A stretch of 64,000 bases of DNA from Microvirga brassicacearum (GCF_008757455.1 NZ_VCMV01000013.1:137237-201236); one strand, 5' to 3'. Positions 9,882-18,935 are shown, counted from the stretch's first letter. The notes: generated from the letters alone by a model not told the origin. A program made the numbers and translations.

Positions 9882-10003
9882 TGAGCGCGCAGGTCCCCCG
9901 GTCCGGTGCCCGCAGGCTCGCCTGGTTTGCGGCGATCTATGTGTCCAGCCTCGCGGCCTTCACGATTCTGGTTTATGGGCTCCGGGCGCTCGTTCCGCAT
10001 TAG
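9881..10003 (+). CDS. Small cytochrome bd-associated membrane protein, DUF2474-like
   Basis: Forty residues. A basic start (SGARR) is followed by one hydrophobic helix (about residues 14-34, LAWFAAIYVSSLAAFTILVY). The ATG at 9881 overlaps the cydB stop by one base, which argues for translational coupling. Short single-helix proteins of the DUF2474 family sit at this place in many CioAB-type operons. By analogy with E. coli CydX they may stabilise the haem pocket. The role here is inference; the size, position and hydrophobicity are seen directly. Confidence 0.75.
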   Translation: MSAQVPRSGARRLAWFAAIYVSSLAAFTILVYGLRALVPH

Positions 10004-10473
10004 GCGGGGTGGTCAAAAAGAGCGAAATTCCTCGGTAAATTTGCCTAAGTCCCTGTGGGAAGGGCGGTATTTTTTCAAAGCCTCAAGATCGCCACGAATC
10101 CCCATGAGGTTCCCCGGCGAACGGGCAGCCTTCCCCGCCCGGTCAGTCCCCACGTCACCCGAAATTTGTGCGCCGCAGGCGCGCAGGCATCGATTGACCA
10201 CGTCCATTGATTAAATTGTTATATTGGTGCATTATTGGCCATAGTTTCCCCTTCAAACGGGCTGGAACATATGGTCGCGGATTCTTTTCGTTGACAGAGT
10301 TACATGGAATAGGGTTACAAATCACTTGGCGTAACGTAAACTGTCGTCGGGGTTCTCCGGGTCCCCACGACAGGGAGCCAGCGTCGTTCGAACGATATCC
10401 TCGCTATCAAACCTAACCACTTAGAGGCCGTCACAAGGCGGCTCATTTCAGGTAGGATCTTTGATCTTGCCCG
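10004..10473. other. 470-base non-coding gap between cyd operon and secretion operon
   Basis: No convincing gene. Composition drops to AT-rich around 10195-10345, unlike the flanks. A TTGACA hexamer at 10291-10296 could be a -35 box, but the matching -10 region is poor. A short GC-rich inverted repeat lies near 10168-10184, and a T-run at about 10070 follows a weak CCC-N8-GGG pairing that might end the cyd transcript. It probably holds the promoter of the type I secretion operon. Confidence 0.5.
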
Positions 10474-12300
10474 ATGTACCGCAACCGATACCGCGCGGCG
10501 TCGGCTACGACCCGCCATGGGATACAAATTATGAAGCAGGCAGCGCGAAGCCGCAGGCAAGAGAGTTCCGAAGTCCTCGACGCATTGAAGGTCTGCCTCC
10601 CGTCGTTCGGCGGCGTGGCGGCTTTCTCGGCGGTCGTTAACATCTTGGCGCTCACCGGTTCGATCTACATGCTCCAGCTCTACGACCGGGTGTTGTCGAG
10701 CCGCAGCATTTCGACCCTGGTGGGGCTGTCGCTGATCGTGTTGGCGGCTTATCTCCTGCAGGGCGGCCTCGATGCGCTCCGCGGCAAGATGCTCGCGCGC
10801 ATCGGCGCCCGCTTCGACGAATTGCTGTCCCGGCGCGTGTTCGACCTCGTGGCGGCGATGCCGCTAAAGGGCGCGAAATCGTCCGAGAGCCTCCAGCCGA
10901 TCCGCGACCTCGATCAGATCCGCGGCTTCCTGTCGAGCCTCGGTCCGACGGCGATGTTCGATATGCCGTTCATGCCGATCTTCTTCGTCGGCTGCTTCAT
11001 CATCCACCCGTGGCTCGGCTGGATGTCCGTCATCGGCGGCGTCGTGATCATCCTGCTGACCCTTTATACTGATGCCAAGAGCAAGGGGCCGGCCTACGAA
11101 CTCGCCAAGAGCGGCGCCGAACGCCAGATGATGGCCGAGAGCAGCCGACGCAATGCCGAAGTCATCCGCGCGCTCGGCATGACGAATTTCCTCGGTATCC
11201 GCTATGCGAAGGTTCACACCAAACACGTGGATGCAGGGCTGGTTTCGAGTGAATCGACCTCGGGCATCAGCGCCTTCGCCAAGGTGTTCCGCATGGTGCT
11301 GCAATCCGGCATTCTCGGCCTCGCCGCCTATCTGGTGATCCAGGGCGAGGTTTCCGGCGGTTCCATGATCGCCGCTTCCATCATGATGTCGCGGGCGCTC
11401 GCCCCCATCGAGATCGCGGTGGCGAACTGGAAAGGCTTCACGGCGGCGCGCCAGGGCTATCATCGCCTCGAGCACATCCTCTCGGTGGTACCCGCACAGG
11501 AGCAGCGTATGCCGCTTCCGGGGCCGAAGCAGCGGATTGTGCTCGACGACATCTATGTGGGCGCTCCGGGCGGCCAACAGGCGATCGTTCAGGCCGCAGC
11601 GCTCGAGTTGCGTGCGGGTCAGGGCCTTGGCCTCATCGGACCCAGCGCCTCCGGCAAATCGACCCTTGCCCGTGCCATCGTCGGCGTCTGGCCCACCTTG
11701 CGTGGCGATATCCGCCTCGACGGCGCCGCCGTCGAGCAATGGGAATCGGACGATCTCGGTCGCCACATCGGCTACCTGCCGCAGGATGTCGAGCTTTTCG
11801 ACGGCACCGTGGCGGAGAACATCTCTCGCTTCCGGCACGAGCCCTCGCCGGAATCGATTATCAAAGCGGCGCAGACCGCCGGCGCCCATGAGTTGATCCT
11901 CGGCCTGCCCGACGGCTACGACACGCATATCGGCGAAGGCGGCGCCTCGCTCTCCGGTGGCCAGCGTCAGCGCGTGGCCCTGGCCCGGGCGCTCTACGGC
12001 GATCCCTTCCTGGTCGTCCTCGACGAGCCCAATGCCAGTCTCGACGGCGCTGGCGACGAGGCTCTCAACGGCGCCATTCTATCCGTACGCAACCGCGGCG
12101 GCATCGTGATTGTCATCACACATCGCCCCGCCGCCCTCGGCAATGTGGATATGGTCGGCATCATGGAAGAGGGCCGCATCAAGGCCCTCGGCCCCCGCGA
12201 TGAAGTCCTGCAATCAGTCATGAAACGTAACGCCACGCCTGCAGTCCCTCCGGCTGCACCGCGGGCTGCGCCGGGCACGTCCCTGCGGGAGGTCGGATAA
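10474..12300 (+). CDS. Type I secretion system permease/ATPase, PrtD family
   Basis: 608 residues, an exporter-type ABC half-transporter. An N-terminal membrane domain of about six spans (residues 45-330, with YMLQLYDRVLSSRS) is followed by the nucleotide-binding domain: Walker A GPSASGKST at about residue 389, signature LSGGQRQR, and Walker B VVLDEPNASLDG, with Asn in the position after the conserved Pro as in other PrtD proteins. No C39 peptidase domain. It would export an unfolded C-terminal-signal protein through a TolC-type channel. The start is uncertain; an ATG at 10531 is possible. The stop overlaps the next ATG by one base. Confidence 0.92.
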   Translation: MYRNRYRAASATTRHGIQIMKQAARSRRQESSEVLDALKVCLPSFGGVAAFSAVVNILALTGSIYMLQLYDRVLSSRSISTLVGLSLIVLAAYLLQGGLDALRGKMLARIGARFDELLSRRVFDLVAAMPLKGAKSSESLQPIRDLDQIRGFLSSLGPTAMFDMPFMPIFFVGCFIIHPWLGWMSVIGGVVIILLTLYTDAKSKGPAYELAKSGAERQMMAESSRRNAEVIRALGMTNFLGIRYAKVHTKHVDAGLVSSESTSGISAFAKVFRMVLQSGILGLAAYLVIQGEVSGGSMIAASIMMSRALAPIEIAVANWKGFTAARQGYHRLEHILSVVPAQEQRMPLPGPKQRIVLDDIYVGAPGGQQAIVQAAALELRAGQGLGLIGPSASGKSTLARAIVGVWPTLRGDIRLDGAAVEQWESDDLGRHIGYLPQDVELFDGTVAENISRFRHEPSPESIIKAAQTAGAHELILGLPDGYDTHIGEGGASLSGGQRQRVALARALYGDPFLVVLDEPNASLDGAGDEALNGAILSVRNRGGIVIVITHRPAALGNVDMVGIMEEGRIKALGPRDEVLQSVMKRNATPAVPPAAPRAAPGTSLREVG

Positions 12301-13619
12301 TGTTGATCCAGCAAGCTCCTAAGAAGTCGAAGCACCAGGCGGCCATCCGCCGGGCGACGATCGCGGGCGCCTCCATGATCGCCCTGTTCGGCGGCACCAT
12401 CGGCTTGTGGGCCGGCACCGCGACCTTATCCGGCGCCGTCATGGCGGGTGGTCAATTCGTGGTCGATTCCAGCATCAAGAAGATTCAGCACGGGACCGGC
12501 GGCATCGTGGGCGAATTGAACGTGCGCGAAGGCCAGCGCGTCGGCGAGGGCGAATTGCTCGTCCGCCTCGACGAGACGGTGACCCGCGCCAACCTGCAGG
12601 TGGTGTCGAAGCAGCTTGACGAATTCGTCGCTCGCCAAGCCCGGCTCGAGGCGGAGCGAGATAGTTTGCCGGCGGTTCCGACCCCACCGGAATTCGCCGA
12701 CCGCATGAGCGAGCCCGCCATCGCCAAGATCATGAGTTCCGAGCGCACCCTGTTCGAAGCCCGCCGGGCCGCACGCGATGCGCAGAAGGACCAGCTCAAG
12801 AAGCGGATTTCGCAATCGCAGGACGAGATTACGGGATTGCGCGCCCAGCAGACCTCAAAAGCCCGCGAGGCCACCCTCATCACCGAGGAATTGAAAGGCG
12901 TTCGCGAGCTCTACGAGAAGAATCTCGTGCAGCTTCCGCGCCTCAACGCTCTTGAACGCGATGGCGCCAGCATCGACGGCCAGCGCGGGCAGTTGATCGC
13001 CGCCGTTGCCCAAGCGGAGGGCCGCATCGCCGAAACATCGTTCCAGATGATCCAGGTGGACGAGCAGATGCGCGCCGAAGCGATGCAGGAGCTTCGCGAA
13101 ATGCAGGGCAAGATCGCCGAATATACCGAACGGCGGGTCGCAGCCGAAGACCAACTGAAGCGCACCGACATCCGCTCGCCTTCTCCAGGTTTCGTCCATC
13201 AGCTCAATGTCCACACCGTCGGCGGCGTCATTTCGCCGGCCGAGCCGGTGATGTTCATCGTGCCGGACAACGACACCCTCGATCTGGAGGCGCGCGTCCA
13301 GCCCTCCGATATCGATCAGGTTGCGATCGGACAGAAGGCCACCGTCCGGGTGCACGCGTCTCACGCCCGTTCGATTCCAGAATTGCACGGGGCGGTCTCG
13401 CGAATTTCGGCCGATGTGACGAACGACCAGCGAACCGGAGCATCCTACTACACGATCCGCGTCGCGCTGCCGGCCGATGAGATCAAGCGCCTGGGCCATC
13501 TGCGGCTCATCGCGGGCATGCAGGCGGAAGTGTTCGTTCAGGTGAATGAACGCACGCCCTTCGAATATCTCGTCAAGCCGCTCGAGGAACAGATCGCCCG
13601 CGCGTTCCGCGAGCACTGA
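12300..13619 (+). CDS. HlyD family type I secretion membrane fusion protein
   Basis: 439 residues. One membrane anchor (about 21-46) precedes a periplasmic part: a lipoyl half-motif at GGIVGELNVREGQRVGEGE, a long coiled coil (about 100-290, rich in E, Q, R), the second lipoyl half (IRSPSPGFVHQLNVHTVGGV) and a beta-barrel ending in the short tail typical of PrtE proteins. It links the inner-membrane ABC exporter to an outer-membrane channel. It is coupled to the ABC gene (TAATG). No tolC or secreted substrate gene is close, so both must be elsewhere. Confidence 0.92.
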   Translation: MLIQQAPKKSKHQAAIRRATIAGASMIALFGGTIGLWAGTATLSGAVMAGGQFVVDSSIKKIQHGTGGIVGELNVREGQRVGEGELLVRLDETVTRANLQVVSKQLDEFVARQARLEAERDSLPAVPTPPEFADRMSEPAIAKIMSSERTLFEARRAARDAQKDQLKKRISQSQDEITGLRAQQTSKAREATLITEELKGVRELYEKNLVQLPRLNALERDGASIDGQRGQLIAAVAQAEGRIAETSFQMIQVDEQMRAEAMQELREMQGKIAEYTERRVAAEDQLKRTDIRSPSPGFVHQLNVHTVGGVISPAEPVMFIVPDNDTLDLEARVQPSDIDQVAIGQKATVRVHASHARSIPELHGAVSRISADVTNDQRTGASYYTIRVALPADEIKRLGHLRLIAGMQAEVFVQVNERTPFEYLVKPLEEQIARAFREH

Positions 13620-13738
13620 AACCTCCAAAAGCCGATCCGGCGAAGGATCCCTGGGTCTCGCCGAAGATCATGTGCCACACGCGAGACAGAGCGGATTAAA
13701 TTCGAAGAAGTTAAAGTTGAATCCGACTCTGATCGTCA

Positions 13739-13778
13739 TCCGCAGCGGTTGCTTTCAAGCCCGCTGCGGATTTTTTTT
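13739..13778 (+). terminator. Rho-independent terminator of the secretion operon
   Basis: A perfect 10-bp stem (TCCGCAGCGG at 13739-13748 with CCGCTGCGGA at 13761-13770) and a 12-base loop are followed by eight T residues. It is the clearest terminator in the window and closes the exporter operon 120 bases after its stop. Confidence 0.92.
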
Positions 13779-14039
13779 GACCAGCCCGCCACACGGTCAA
13801 GCTGGAGCGAACCGGTGCATGTCCGGTTCAGATTTGGCCGATTATGAATGGGAATCACCATGGGGGCGGTCGCTCGGTTGATCCGAGCGGCACAGCGCCC
13901 CACCTCGCGTATTCTGGGAGGAAACTTTCACGCGGCTTGCGAGTTCAAGCTTAGCAATTAAGCGGGCGCAGCGCCGCGGGAGTTCCCTGAGCCTGGCGTC
14001 TGCCCGATGGGTTATCGCGTCCTGAAGCATAATGTTGGT
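13779..14039. other. Non-coding gap with two inverted repeats upstream of otsB
   Basis: No gene seen. It contains GAACCGG-N7-CCGGTTC (13809-13829) and CGCTCGG-N5-CCGAGCG (13871-13889). These are perfect 7-bp arms that could be operators or RNA hairpins in the leader of the trehalose gene cluster. Confidence 0.4.
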
Positions 14040-14855
14040 ATGGACGCTCCTGCGCCGATGAGAACGAGAAACCGGCGGAGAATGAGCGAAGGTTTGGAGA
14101 CACGGTTGAAGGGCGGCGGAGACAAATGGGCACTTTTCCTCGATTTCGACGGCACCCTCGTCGACATTGTCGAACGCCCGAGCGAAGTCGTGGTTGATCC
14201 GGAACTGCCGGAGGTCCTTGCGCGTCTGCAGGAAAAGCTCGACGGGGCGCTTGCGATCATCAGCGGGCGACCGATCGCCTTTCTGGATGAACGCCTTGGG
14301 TCCTCGCGCTTCGATAGCGCCGGGTTGCACGGGCTGGAACATCGCATCGGCGACGACCTCTATCTCTGCCAGGCCGAGGATCACCCGGCCTTGCGCGCCG
14401 TCGTCGAGAGGTTGCGCGAAATCGTCAGTGCCAAGCCCGGCCTTATAATCGAGGACAAGGGTTGTTCGGTGGCGCTCCACTGGCGGCTGGCGGCACACGA
14501 GAAAGAGTTCTGCATCGCGACCGCCCATGCGGCTCTCGAAAGCCTCGGTCCCGATTACCGGGTGCAATTCGGCAAGGCCGTGGCCGAGATTCTTCCCTCG
14601 GCTGCCGGCAAGGGCAAGGTGATCGAATCATTCCTGCATGAACCGCCTTACCGGGGGCGTCGTCCCGTCTTCATCGGCGACGATCTGACGGATGAAAGCG
14701 GCTTCAAGGCCGTGAATGCCCAAGGTGGCATCTCGGTTCGCATCGGCCTTGGCGACACCGTCGCTCACCAGCGTCTCGGAACGCCTGCCGAATTACGGCA
14801 TTCACTCCTCGAATGGGCCGCCGGCGGCCCTCTCCCTTTCGAACGGAACATCTGA
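14040..14855 (+). CDS. otsB: Trehalose-6-phosphate phosphatase
   Basis: About 271 residues, HAD superfamily. Motif I is LFLDFDGTLVDI, with the nucleophile Asp in DFDGT. AIISGRPIAFLDERL, GLHGLEH and the metal-binding FIGDDLTDESGF follow in order, as in OtsB. It removes phosphate from trehalose-6-phosphate to give trehalose, an osmolyte. The start is unsure: ATG codons at 14040 and 14082 are both in frame and neither has a well-spaced ribosome site. It is followed after four bases by the GH15 gene. The synthase gene otsA is not in the window. Confidence 0.9.
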   Translation: MDAPAPMRTRNRRRMSEGLETRLKGGGDKWALFLDFDGTLVDIVERPSEVVVDPELPEVLARLQEKLDGALAIISGRPIAFLDERLGSSRFDSAGLHGLEHRIGDDLYLCQAEDHPALRAVVERLREIVSAKPGLIIEDKGCSVALHWRLAAHEKEFCIATAHAALESLGPDYRVQFGKAVAEILPSAAGKGKVIESFLHEPPYRGRRPVFIGDDLTDESGFKAVNAQGGISVRIGLGDTVAHQRLGTPAELRHSLLEWAAGGPLPFERNI

Positions 14856-14859
14856 CCAC

Positions 14860-16668
14860 ATGAGCTCGCTTGACCTTGCCGTTATCGGCAATTGCATGAT
14901 TTCGGCGCTGGTCGACCGGCGCGCGCAGATCGTCTGGAGCTGCTTCCCGCGCTTCGACGGCGACCCTGTTTTCTCCGCCCTCCTCGATAGCCCCGAGGGC
15001 CGATCCGACGAAGAGCAGCGCGGCGTCTTCGCCATCGACCAGATCGGCATGCAGACCTGCGAACAGGTCTACGTGGAGAACACCGCCGTCCTGATTTCGA
15101 CGATGACCGATTCGTTCGGCAATATTCTGGAGGTCACGGATTTCGCGCCGCGTTTCAAACATTTCGACCGGACCTTCCGGCCGCCTCAACTGATCCGGCG
15201 TGTGCGGGCCATCAAGGGACGTCCGCGTATCCGCGTCCGGATTCGGCCGCATTTCGCATGGGGCGAGCAGCAACCGTCGACAACGCGGGGCAGCAATCAC
15301 ATGCGATTCGTCGGTCCGCATCATTCCTTGCGACTGACCACCGACGCACCCATCACCTACGTGGCCCAGGAGCGGCCCTTCGTCGTCGACAGGCCGTTGT
15401 CGTTCTTCTTCGGCGAGGACGAGCCGCTGCGCTCGGACGCCGATTCGACCGCACGGGAATTCCTCGATCAGACCATCGATTTCTGGCGCGACTGGGTGCG
15501 CTCGCTCTCGGTTCCGTTCGAGTGGCAGGAGGCGGTGATCCGTGCGGCTATCACGCTCAAACTCTGCAATTTCGAGGAAACCGGTGCCATCGTGGCAGCG
15601 CTGACGACCTCGGTGCCCGAGGCGCCTCACACGCAGCGCAATTGGGATTACCGGTTCTGCTGGCTGCGCGACGCCTATTTCGTCATTCAGGCGCTCAACC
15701 GGCTCGGCACCACGCGCACGATGGAAGAGTACCTGACATACATCACCAACATCGTCGACGATTCCGACGCGGATCCTCATCAGCGCGACATGCCGCCTCT
15801 CTTCAGCATCACCCGATCGCCCGATCTCGAGGAGCGGCAGGCCGAGGCGCTGGCGGGCTACCGCGGCATGGGGCCGGTCCGTGTCGGCAACGCGGCCTAC
15901 ACCCAGATCCAGAACGACGCCTATGGCAGCATCGTTCTGGCGTCGACGCACGCCTTTCTCGACCGCAGGATGATCCGCCCGGGCAATCAGGAATTGTTCG
16001 AGCATCTCGAGAATCTGGGCCGGCGCGCCATCGAGGTGTTCGATCAGCCGGATGCCGGGCCGTGGGAATTGCGCACCATGGCGGCGGTTCACACTTTCCC
16101 AAGCGTCATGTGCTGGGCGGCCTGCGATCGGCTCGACAAGATCGCCCAGGCGATGAACCGGCCGGATCGGGCGGCGTTCTGGCGTGCCCAGGCGGACCTG
16201 ATGCACGCGGTGATCGACGAACGGGCCTACAATCCGAAGACCGGAACCTTCGTTTCCTCGTTCGGCGGCGAACATCTTGACGCCACGCTGCTGTTGCTGG
16301 CGGAGATCGATTTTGTCTCGCCCGACGATCCACGCTTCATTGCGACCGTGGATGCGGTCGGGCAAAAATTGAGACGGGGCGATCTTCTTCTGCGCTACGA
16401 CGTGGAAGACGATTTCGGCCTGATGCATACGGCCTTCATGATCTGCGGGTTCTGGTACGTGGACGCGCTGAATGTCATCGGCCGCAAGGAAGAGGCGCGC
16501 GAATTGTTCGAGCGGATCCTCAAGCTTCGTAACTCTTTCGGCCTGTTTTCCGAGGATGCCGACTTCACGACCGGCGAGTTATGGGGCAATTTCCCCCAGA
16601 CATACTCGATGGTGGGGCTCATCAATTCTGCCGTGCGCCTGAGTCGAAGCTGGGAGAATGCGTTCTGA
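14860..16668 (+). CDS. Glycoside hydrolase family 15 protein (trehalase/glucoamylase-like)
   Basis: 602 residues. It has an N-terminal beta-rich domain (about 1-230) and the (alpha/alpha)6 barrel with NWDYRFCWLRDAYF, the acid-bearing PWELRTM, VMCWAACDRLDKIA, and the base region TGELWGNFPQTYSM near the C-terminus, the usual GH15 pattern. There is no signal peptide, so it is cytoplasmic. GH15 includes glucoamylases, glucodextranases and actinobacterial/archaeal trehalases. Its place between otsB and glucokinase makes an intracellular trehalase the best guess, but substrate is inference. The ATG at 14860 is four bases after otsB, and its end overlaps glk by 11 bases. Confidence 0.88.
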   Translation: MSSLDLAVIGNCMISALVDRRAQIVWSCFPRFDGDPVFSALLDSPEGRSDEEQRGVFAIDQIGMQTCEQVYVENTAVLISTMTDSFGNILEVTDFAPRFKHFDRTFRPPQLIRRVRAIKGRPRIRVRIRPHFAWGEQQPSTTRGSNHMRFVGPHHSLRLTTDAPITYVAQERPFVVDRPLSFFFGEDEPLRSDADSTAREFLDQTIDFWRDWVRSLSVPFEWQEAVIRAAITLKLCNFEETGAIVAALTTSVPEAPHTQRNWDYRFCWLRDAYFVIQALNRLGTTRTMEEYLTYITNIVDDSDADPHQRDMPPLFSITRSPDLEERQAEALAGYRGMGPVRVGNAAYTQIQNDAYGSIVLASTHAFLDRRMIRPGNQELFEHLENLGRRAIEVFDQPDAGPWELRTMAAVHTFPSVMCWAACDRLDKIAQAMNRPDRAAFWRAQADLMHAVIDERAYNPKTGTFVSSFGGEHLDATLLLLAEIDFVSPDDPRFIATVDAVGQKLRRGDLLLRYDVEDDFGLMHTAFMICGFWYVDALNVIGRKEEARELFERILKLRNSFGLFSEDADFTTGELWGNFPQTYSMVGLINSAVRLSRSWENAF

Positions 16669-17707
16669 TCCGGGCCGCTTCAAGAGCCAGAAAGGTCGGC
16701 CAAGTCTGATGTACGCGTTTCCCGTTCTGCTCGGCGACATTGGCGGCACGAATGCCCGGTTTGCCGTTCTGCCCGGCCCCGGAGAGCCGATCCGGTTTCT
16801 GCCGCGAACCCTCACGGCGCAGACCGCCGATCCGATCGAGGCCATTCGCATCGCCCTCAAGGTCTATCAAGGAGACGCACCCCGCTCGGCCATGATCGCG
16901 GTAGCGACCCGGGTCGACAAATCGGTGATCCGGCTGACCAACGCCCATTGGACCATCGATGCCGCGGCCATCGGCACGGCGCTGAGCCTTGAACGGGTGA
17001 CGCTCGTCAACGATTACACGCCGGTTGCGGCCTCGGTCACGGTTCTCGATGCAGCACGGGGCGATCTTGTGCCGCTTGGTGGGTCCGGGTCGGCGGGGAC
17101 CGGCACGCGGGTGGTCTTGGGCCCGGGCACGGGCTTTGGGGTTGCGGCCCTGGTGCCGGTCGGCCAGCAGCTCGCCATCCTGGCGACCGAAGCGGGCCAT
17201 GTGGAGTTTGGCCCGACGACCGAAGGCGAGGCGGAATTTTGGCCCCATCTCGAACGGGTCGGCGGGCGAGTCACTGCCGAAGTCGTCCTGTCCGGCCCCG
17301 GCCTGTTCCGGCTGTCGCGGGCTTTGGCGGCGCGACAAGGTTTGGTATGCCCCTTTTCGGTCCCCAATGACGTGCTTGCCGCCGCGCGGGAAGGGGACGC
17401 CCTGGCGTGTGAAACACTCGACATCTTCGCCTCTTGGCTTGGCCGTTTCGCAGGTGATCTCGCGCTCACCTTCGAGGCCTCGGGCGGCGTTTTCATCGCC
17501 GGCGGCATCGCGCCGCGCATGGTCGATATTCTCGAAAAGGGCGGCTTTCGGGCTTCCTTCGACCGCAAGGCGCCTCATGATGCGTGGGCGCGCTCTGTTC
17601 CCGCCTTCGTGATCGTCAATCCCGAGCCGGCTTTGCACGGGCTCGCCGCGCTGGTCACCGACCCGGCCCGTTTCGTCTTCGGATCGCAAGGGTGGCAGCA
17701 GGCTTGA
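16658..17707 (+). CDS. glk: Glucokinase
   Basis: 349 residues, ROK-like bacterial glucokinase (Glk family). The ATP phosphate loop LLGDIGGTNARFAVLPG comes near the start. LGPGTGFGVAAL and EAGHVEFGP carry the sugar-binding and catalytic residues, and IAGGIAPRM lies near the C-terminus. It phosphorylates glucose at O6. An ATG at 16709 would give a shorter form closer to the usual N-terminus; I keep 16658 because it overlaps the GH15 stop as expected of coupled genes. It probably consumes the glucose released by the GH15 enzyme. Confidence 0.92.
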   Translation: MRSDPGRFKSQKGRPSLMYAFPVLLGDIGGTNARFAVLPGPGEPIRFLPRTLTAQTADPIEAIRIALKVYQGDAPRSAMIAVATRVDKSVIRLTNAHWTIDAAAIGTALSLERVTLVNDYTPVAASVTVLDAARGDLVPLGGSGSAGTGTRVVLGPGTGFGVAALVPVGQQLAILATEAGHVEFGPTTEGEAEFWPHLERVGGRVTAEVVLSGPGLFRLSRALAARQGLVCPFSVPNDVLAAAREGDALACETLDIFASWLGRFAGDLALTFEASGGVFIAGGIAPRMVDILEKGGFRASFDRKAPHDAWARSVPAFVIVNPEPALHGLAALVTDPARFVFGSQGWQQA

Positions 17708-17738
17708 GTCGCTTCGCCCGACGGCGTATTGCCGACGC

Positions 17739-18854
17739 ATGAGAACAGAACAGATCAGGCTCTCGCCGCTCGCCCCCGGGGCCAACCTTTCGCTTACGAT
17801 CCACCGCTTCGGCACCGCGGGCGCGCGACCACGTGTCTATGTGCAGGCGGCGCTCCATGCGGATGAAATTCCCGGCATGATCGTGGCCCATCACCTCCGC
17901 GAGCAGTTGCTCGCGCTGGAGGCCGAAGGCCGGATCGAGGGCGAGATCGTGCTCGTCCCCTCGGCCAATCCCATCGGGCTCGCCCAGAAGGTTCTGGGAG
18001 AACCCGTTGGCCGCTTCGATCTTTCGAACGGGATGAATTTCAACCGAGGCTACCCCAACGTAATTGCTGAGGCGACAGCCCGCGTCGAAGCGTTGCTGAC
18101 GGGGGAGGCCGATACCAATGTGCGCGTGATCCGCGACGCCCTGCTCATTGAGCTTTCCGAGTGGAAGACCGCCAGCGCGGCCGAAGTGCTGAAGAAGACG
18201 CTGTTGGAATTGGCCATCGACGCGGATTACGTGTTCGATTTGCACTGCGATTCCGAGGCGGTGATGCACCTCTACACGCACCCGCTCTCCTCTGACGAAC
18301 TCGCCCCGCTGGCCGCTTTCCTTGGGGCGAAGGCGGTGCTGGTGGCGGATGTTTCGGGTGATGATCCGTTCGATGAGGCGTGCAGCCGTCCCTGGGCGGA
18401 ACTTGCCGGGCGCTTCCCCGATCGGCCAATTCCGATGGCGTGCCACGCCACGACGTTGGAGTTCCGAGGTGAGATGGATGTGAGCGATGAACTCGCGCGT
18501 CCCGACGCGGCGGCGCTCATCTCGTTCCTGATCCTGCGCGGGGTGATCGCCGGAGCGGTGCCCGTCGTGCCGCCGGCCCAATGCGCGCCGACGCCTCTGG
18601 CCGGCTCCGAGCCGGTGATTGCGCCGGCCTCCGGCATGGTAATTTTCCGCAAGAACGTCGGCGACACCGTCAAGGCAGGGGAGGTGGTGGCCGATATCGT
18701 CGATCCCCTCACGGGCAACGCGCTCCAGGCCCATTCTGCCGCCGACGGCATCATGTTCGCCAGGATCCTGCTGCGCTTTGCGAGCGAGGGGCAACGCATC
18801 GCCAAGGTGGCGGGCACGACCGTCACCCGGACGGGCAAGCTCCTTGGAGCGTAG
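17739..18854 (+). CDS. Succinylglutamate desuccinylase/aspartoacylase-like metallohydrolase
   Basis: 371 residues, M14-type zinc deacylase fold. The zinc site is seen as His40 and Glu43 (AALHADEIPG) and His169 (FDLHCDSE). The last 80-90 residues contain PVIAPASGMVIFRKNVGDTVKAGE, which reads like a biotinyl/lipoyl-type barrel-sandwich domain, as found in several AstE/AspA-like proteins. It would hydrolyse an amide of an acylated amino acid or related compound; the true substrate is unknown. It lies 31 bases after glk on the same strand and is followed by a hairpin terminator at 18864. Confidence 0.82.
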   Translation: MRTEQIRLSPLAPGANLSLTIHRFGTAGARPRVYVQAALHADEIPGMIVAHHLREQLLALEAEGRIEGEIVLVPSANPIGLAQKVLGEPVGRFDLSNGMNFNRGYPNVIAEATARVEALLTGEADTNVRVIRDALLIELSEWKTASAAEVLKKTLLELAIDADYVFDLHCDSEAVMHLYTHPLSSDELAPLAAFLGAKAVLVADVSGDDPFDEACSRPWAELAGRFPDRPIPMACHATTLEFRGEMDVSDELARPDAAALISFLILRGVIAGAVPVVPPAQCAPTPLAGSEPVIAPASGMVIFRKNVGDTVKAGEVVADIVDPLTGNALQAHSAADGIMFARILLRFASEGQRIAKVAGTTVTRTGKLLGA

Positions 18855-18863
18855 TTCATAAAA

Positions 18864-18892
18864 GAAAGGCCGCCTCGAACGGGCGGCCTTTC
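18864..18892. terminator. Bidirectional hairpin terminator
   Basis: An 11-bp perfect stem (18864-18874 with 18882-18892) and a seven-base loop. Read on the minus strand it is followed by TTT-T-ATG, which ends the mini-gene at 18936-19010. Read on the plus strand it ends the metallohydrolase transcript, with a weaker T-run. Confidence 0.8.
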
Positions 18893-18935
18893 CATTGTCT
18901 TTGGTCCGCGGTCCGGTGGACCGTCCTATTGTGCG

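Noticed and set aside
10207-10416. 69-codon frame in the gap before the secretion operon, considered as the missing substrate
   Set aside because: No ribosome site, no Gly-rich repeats or C-terminal secretion signal, and base composition is non-coding.
14704-16428. 574-codon minus-strand frame opposite the GH15 gene
   Set aside because: GC-driven antisense frame; repetitive R/G/H-rich product without motifs.
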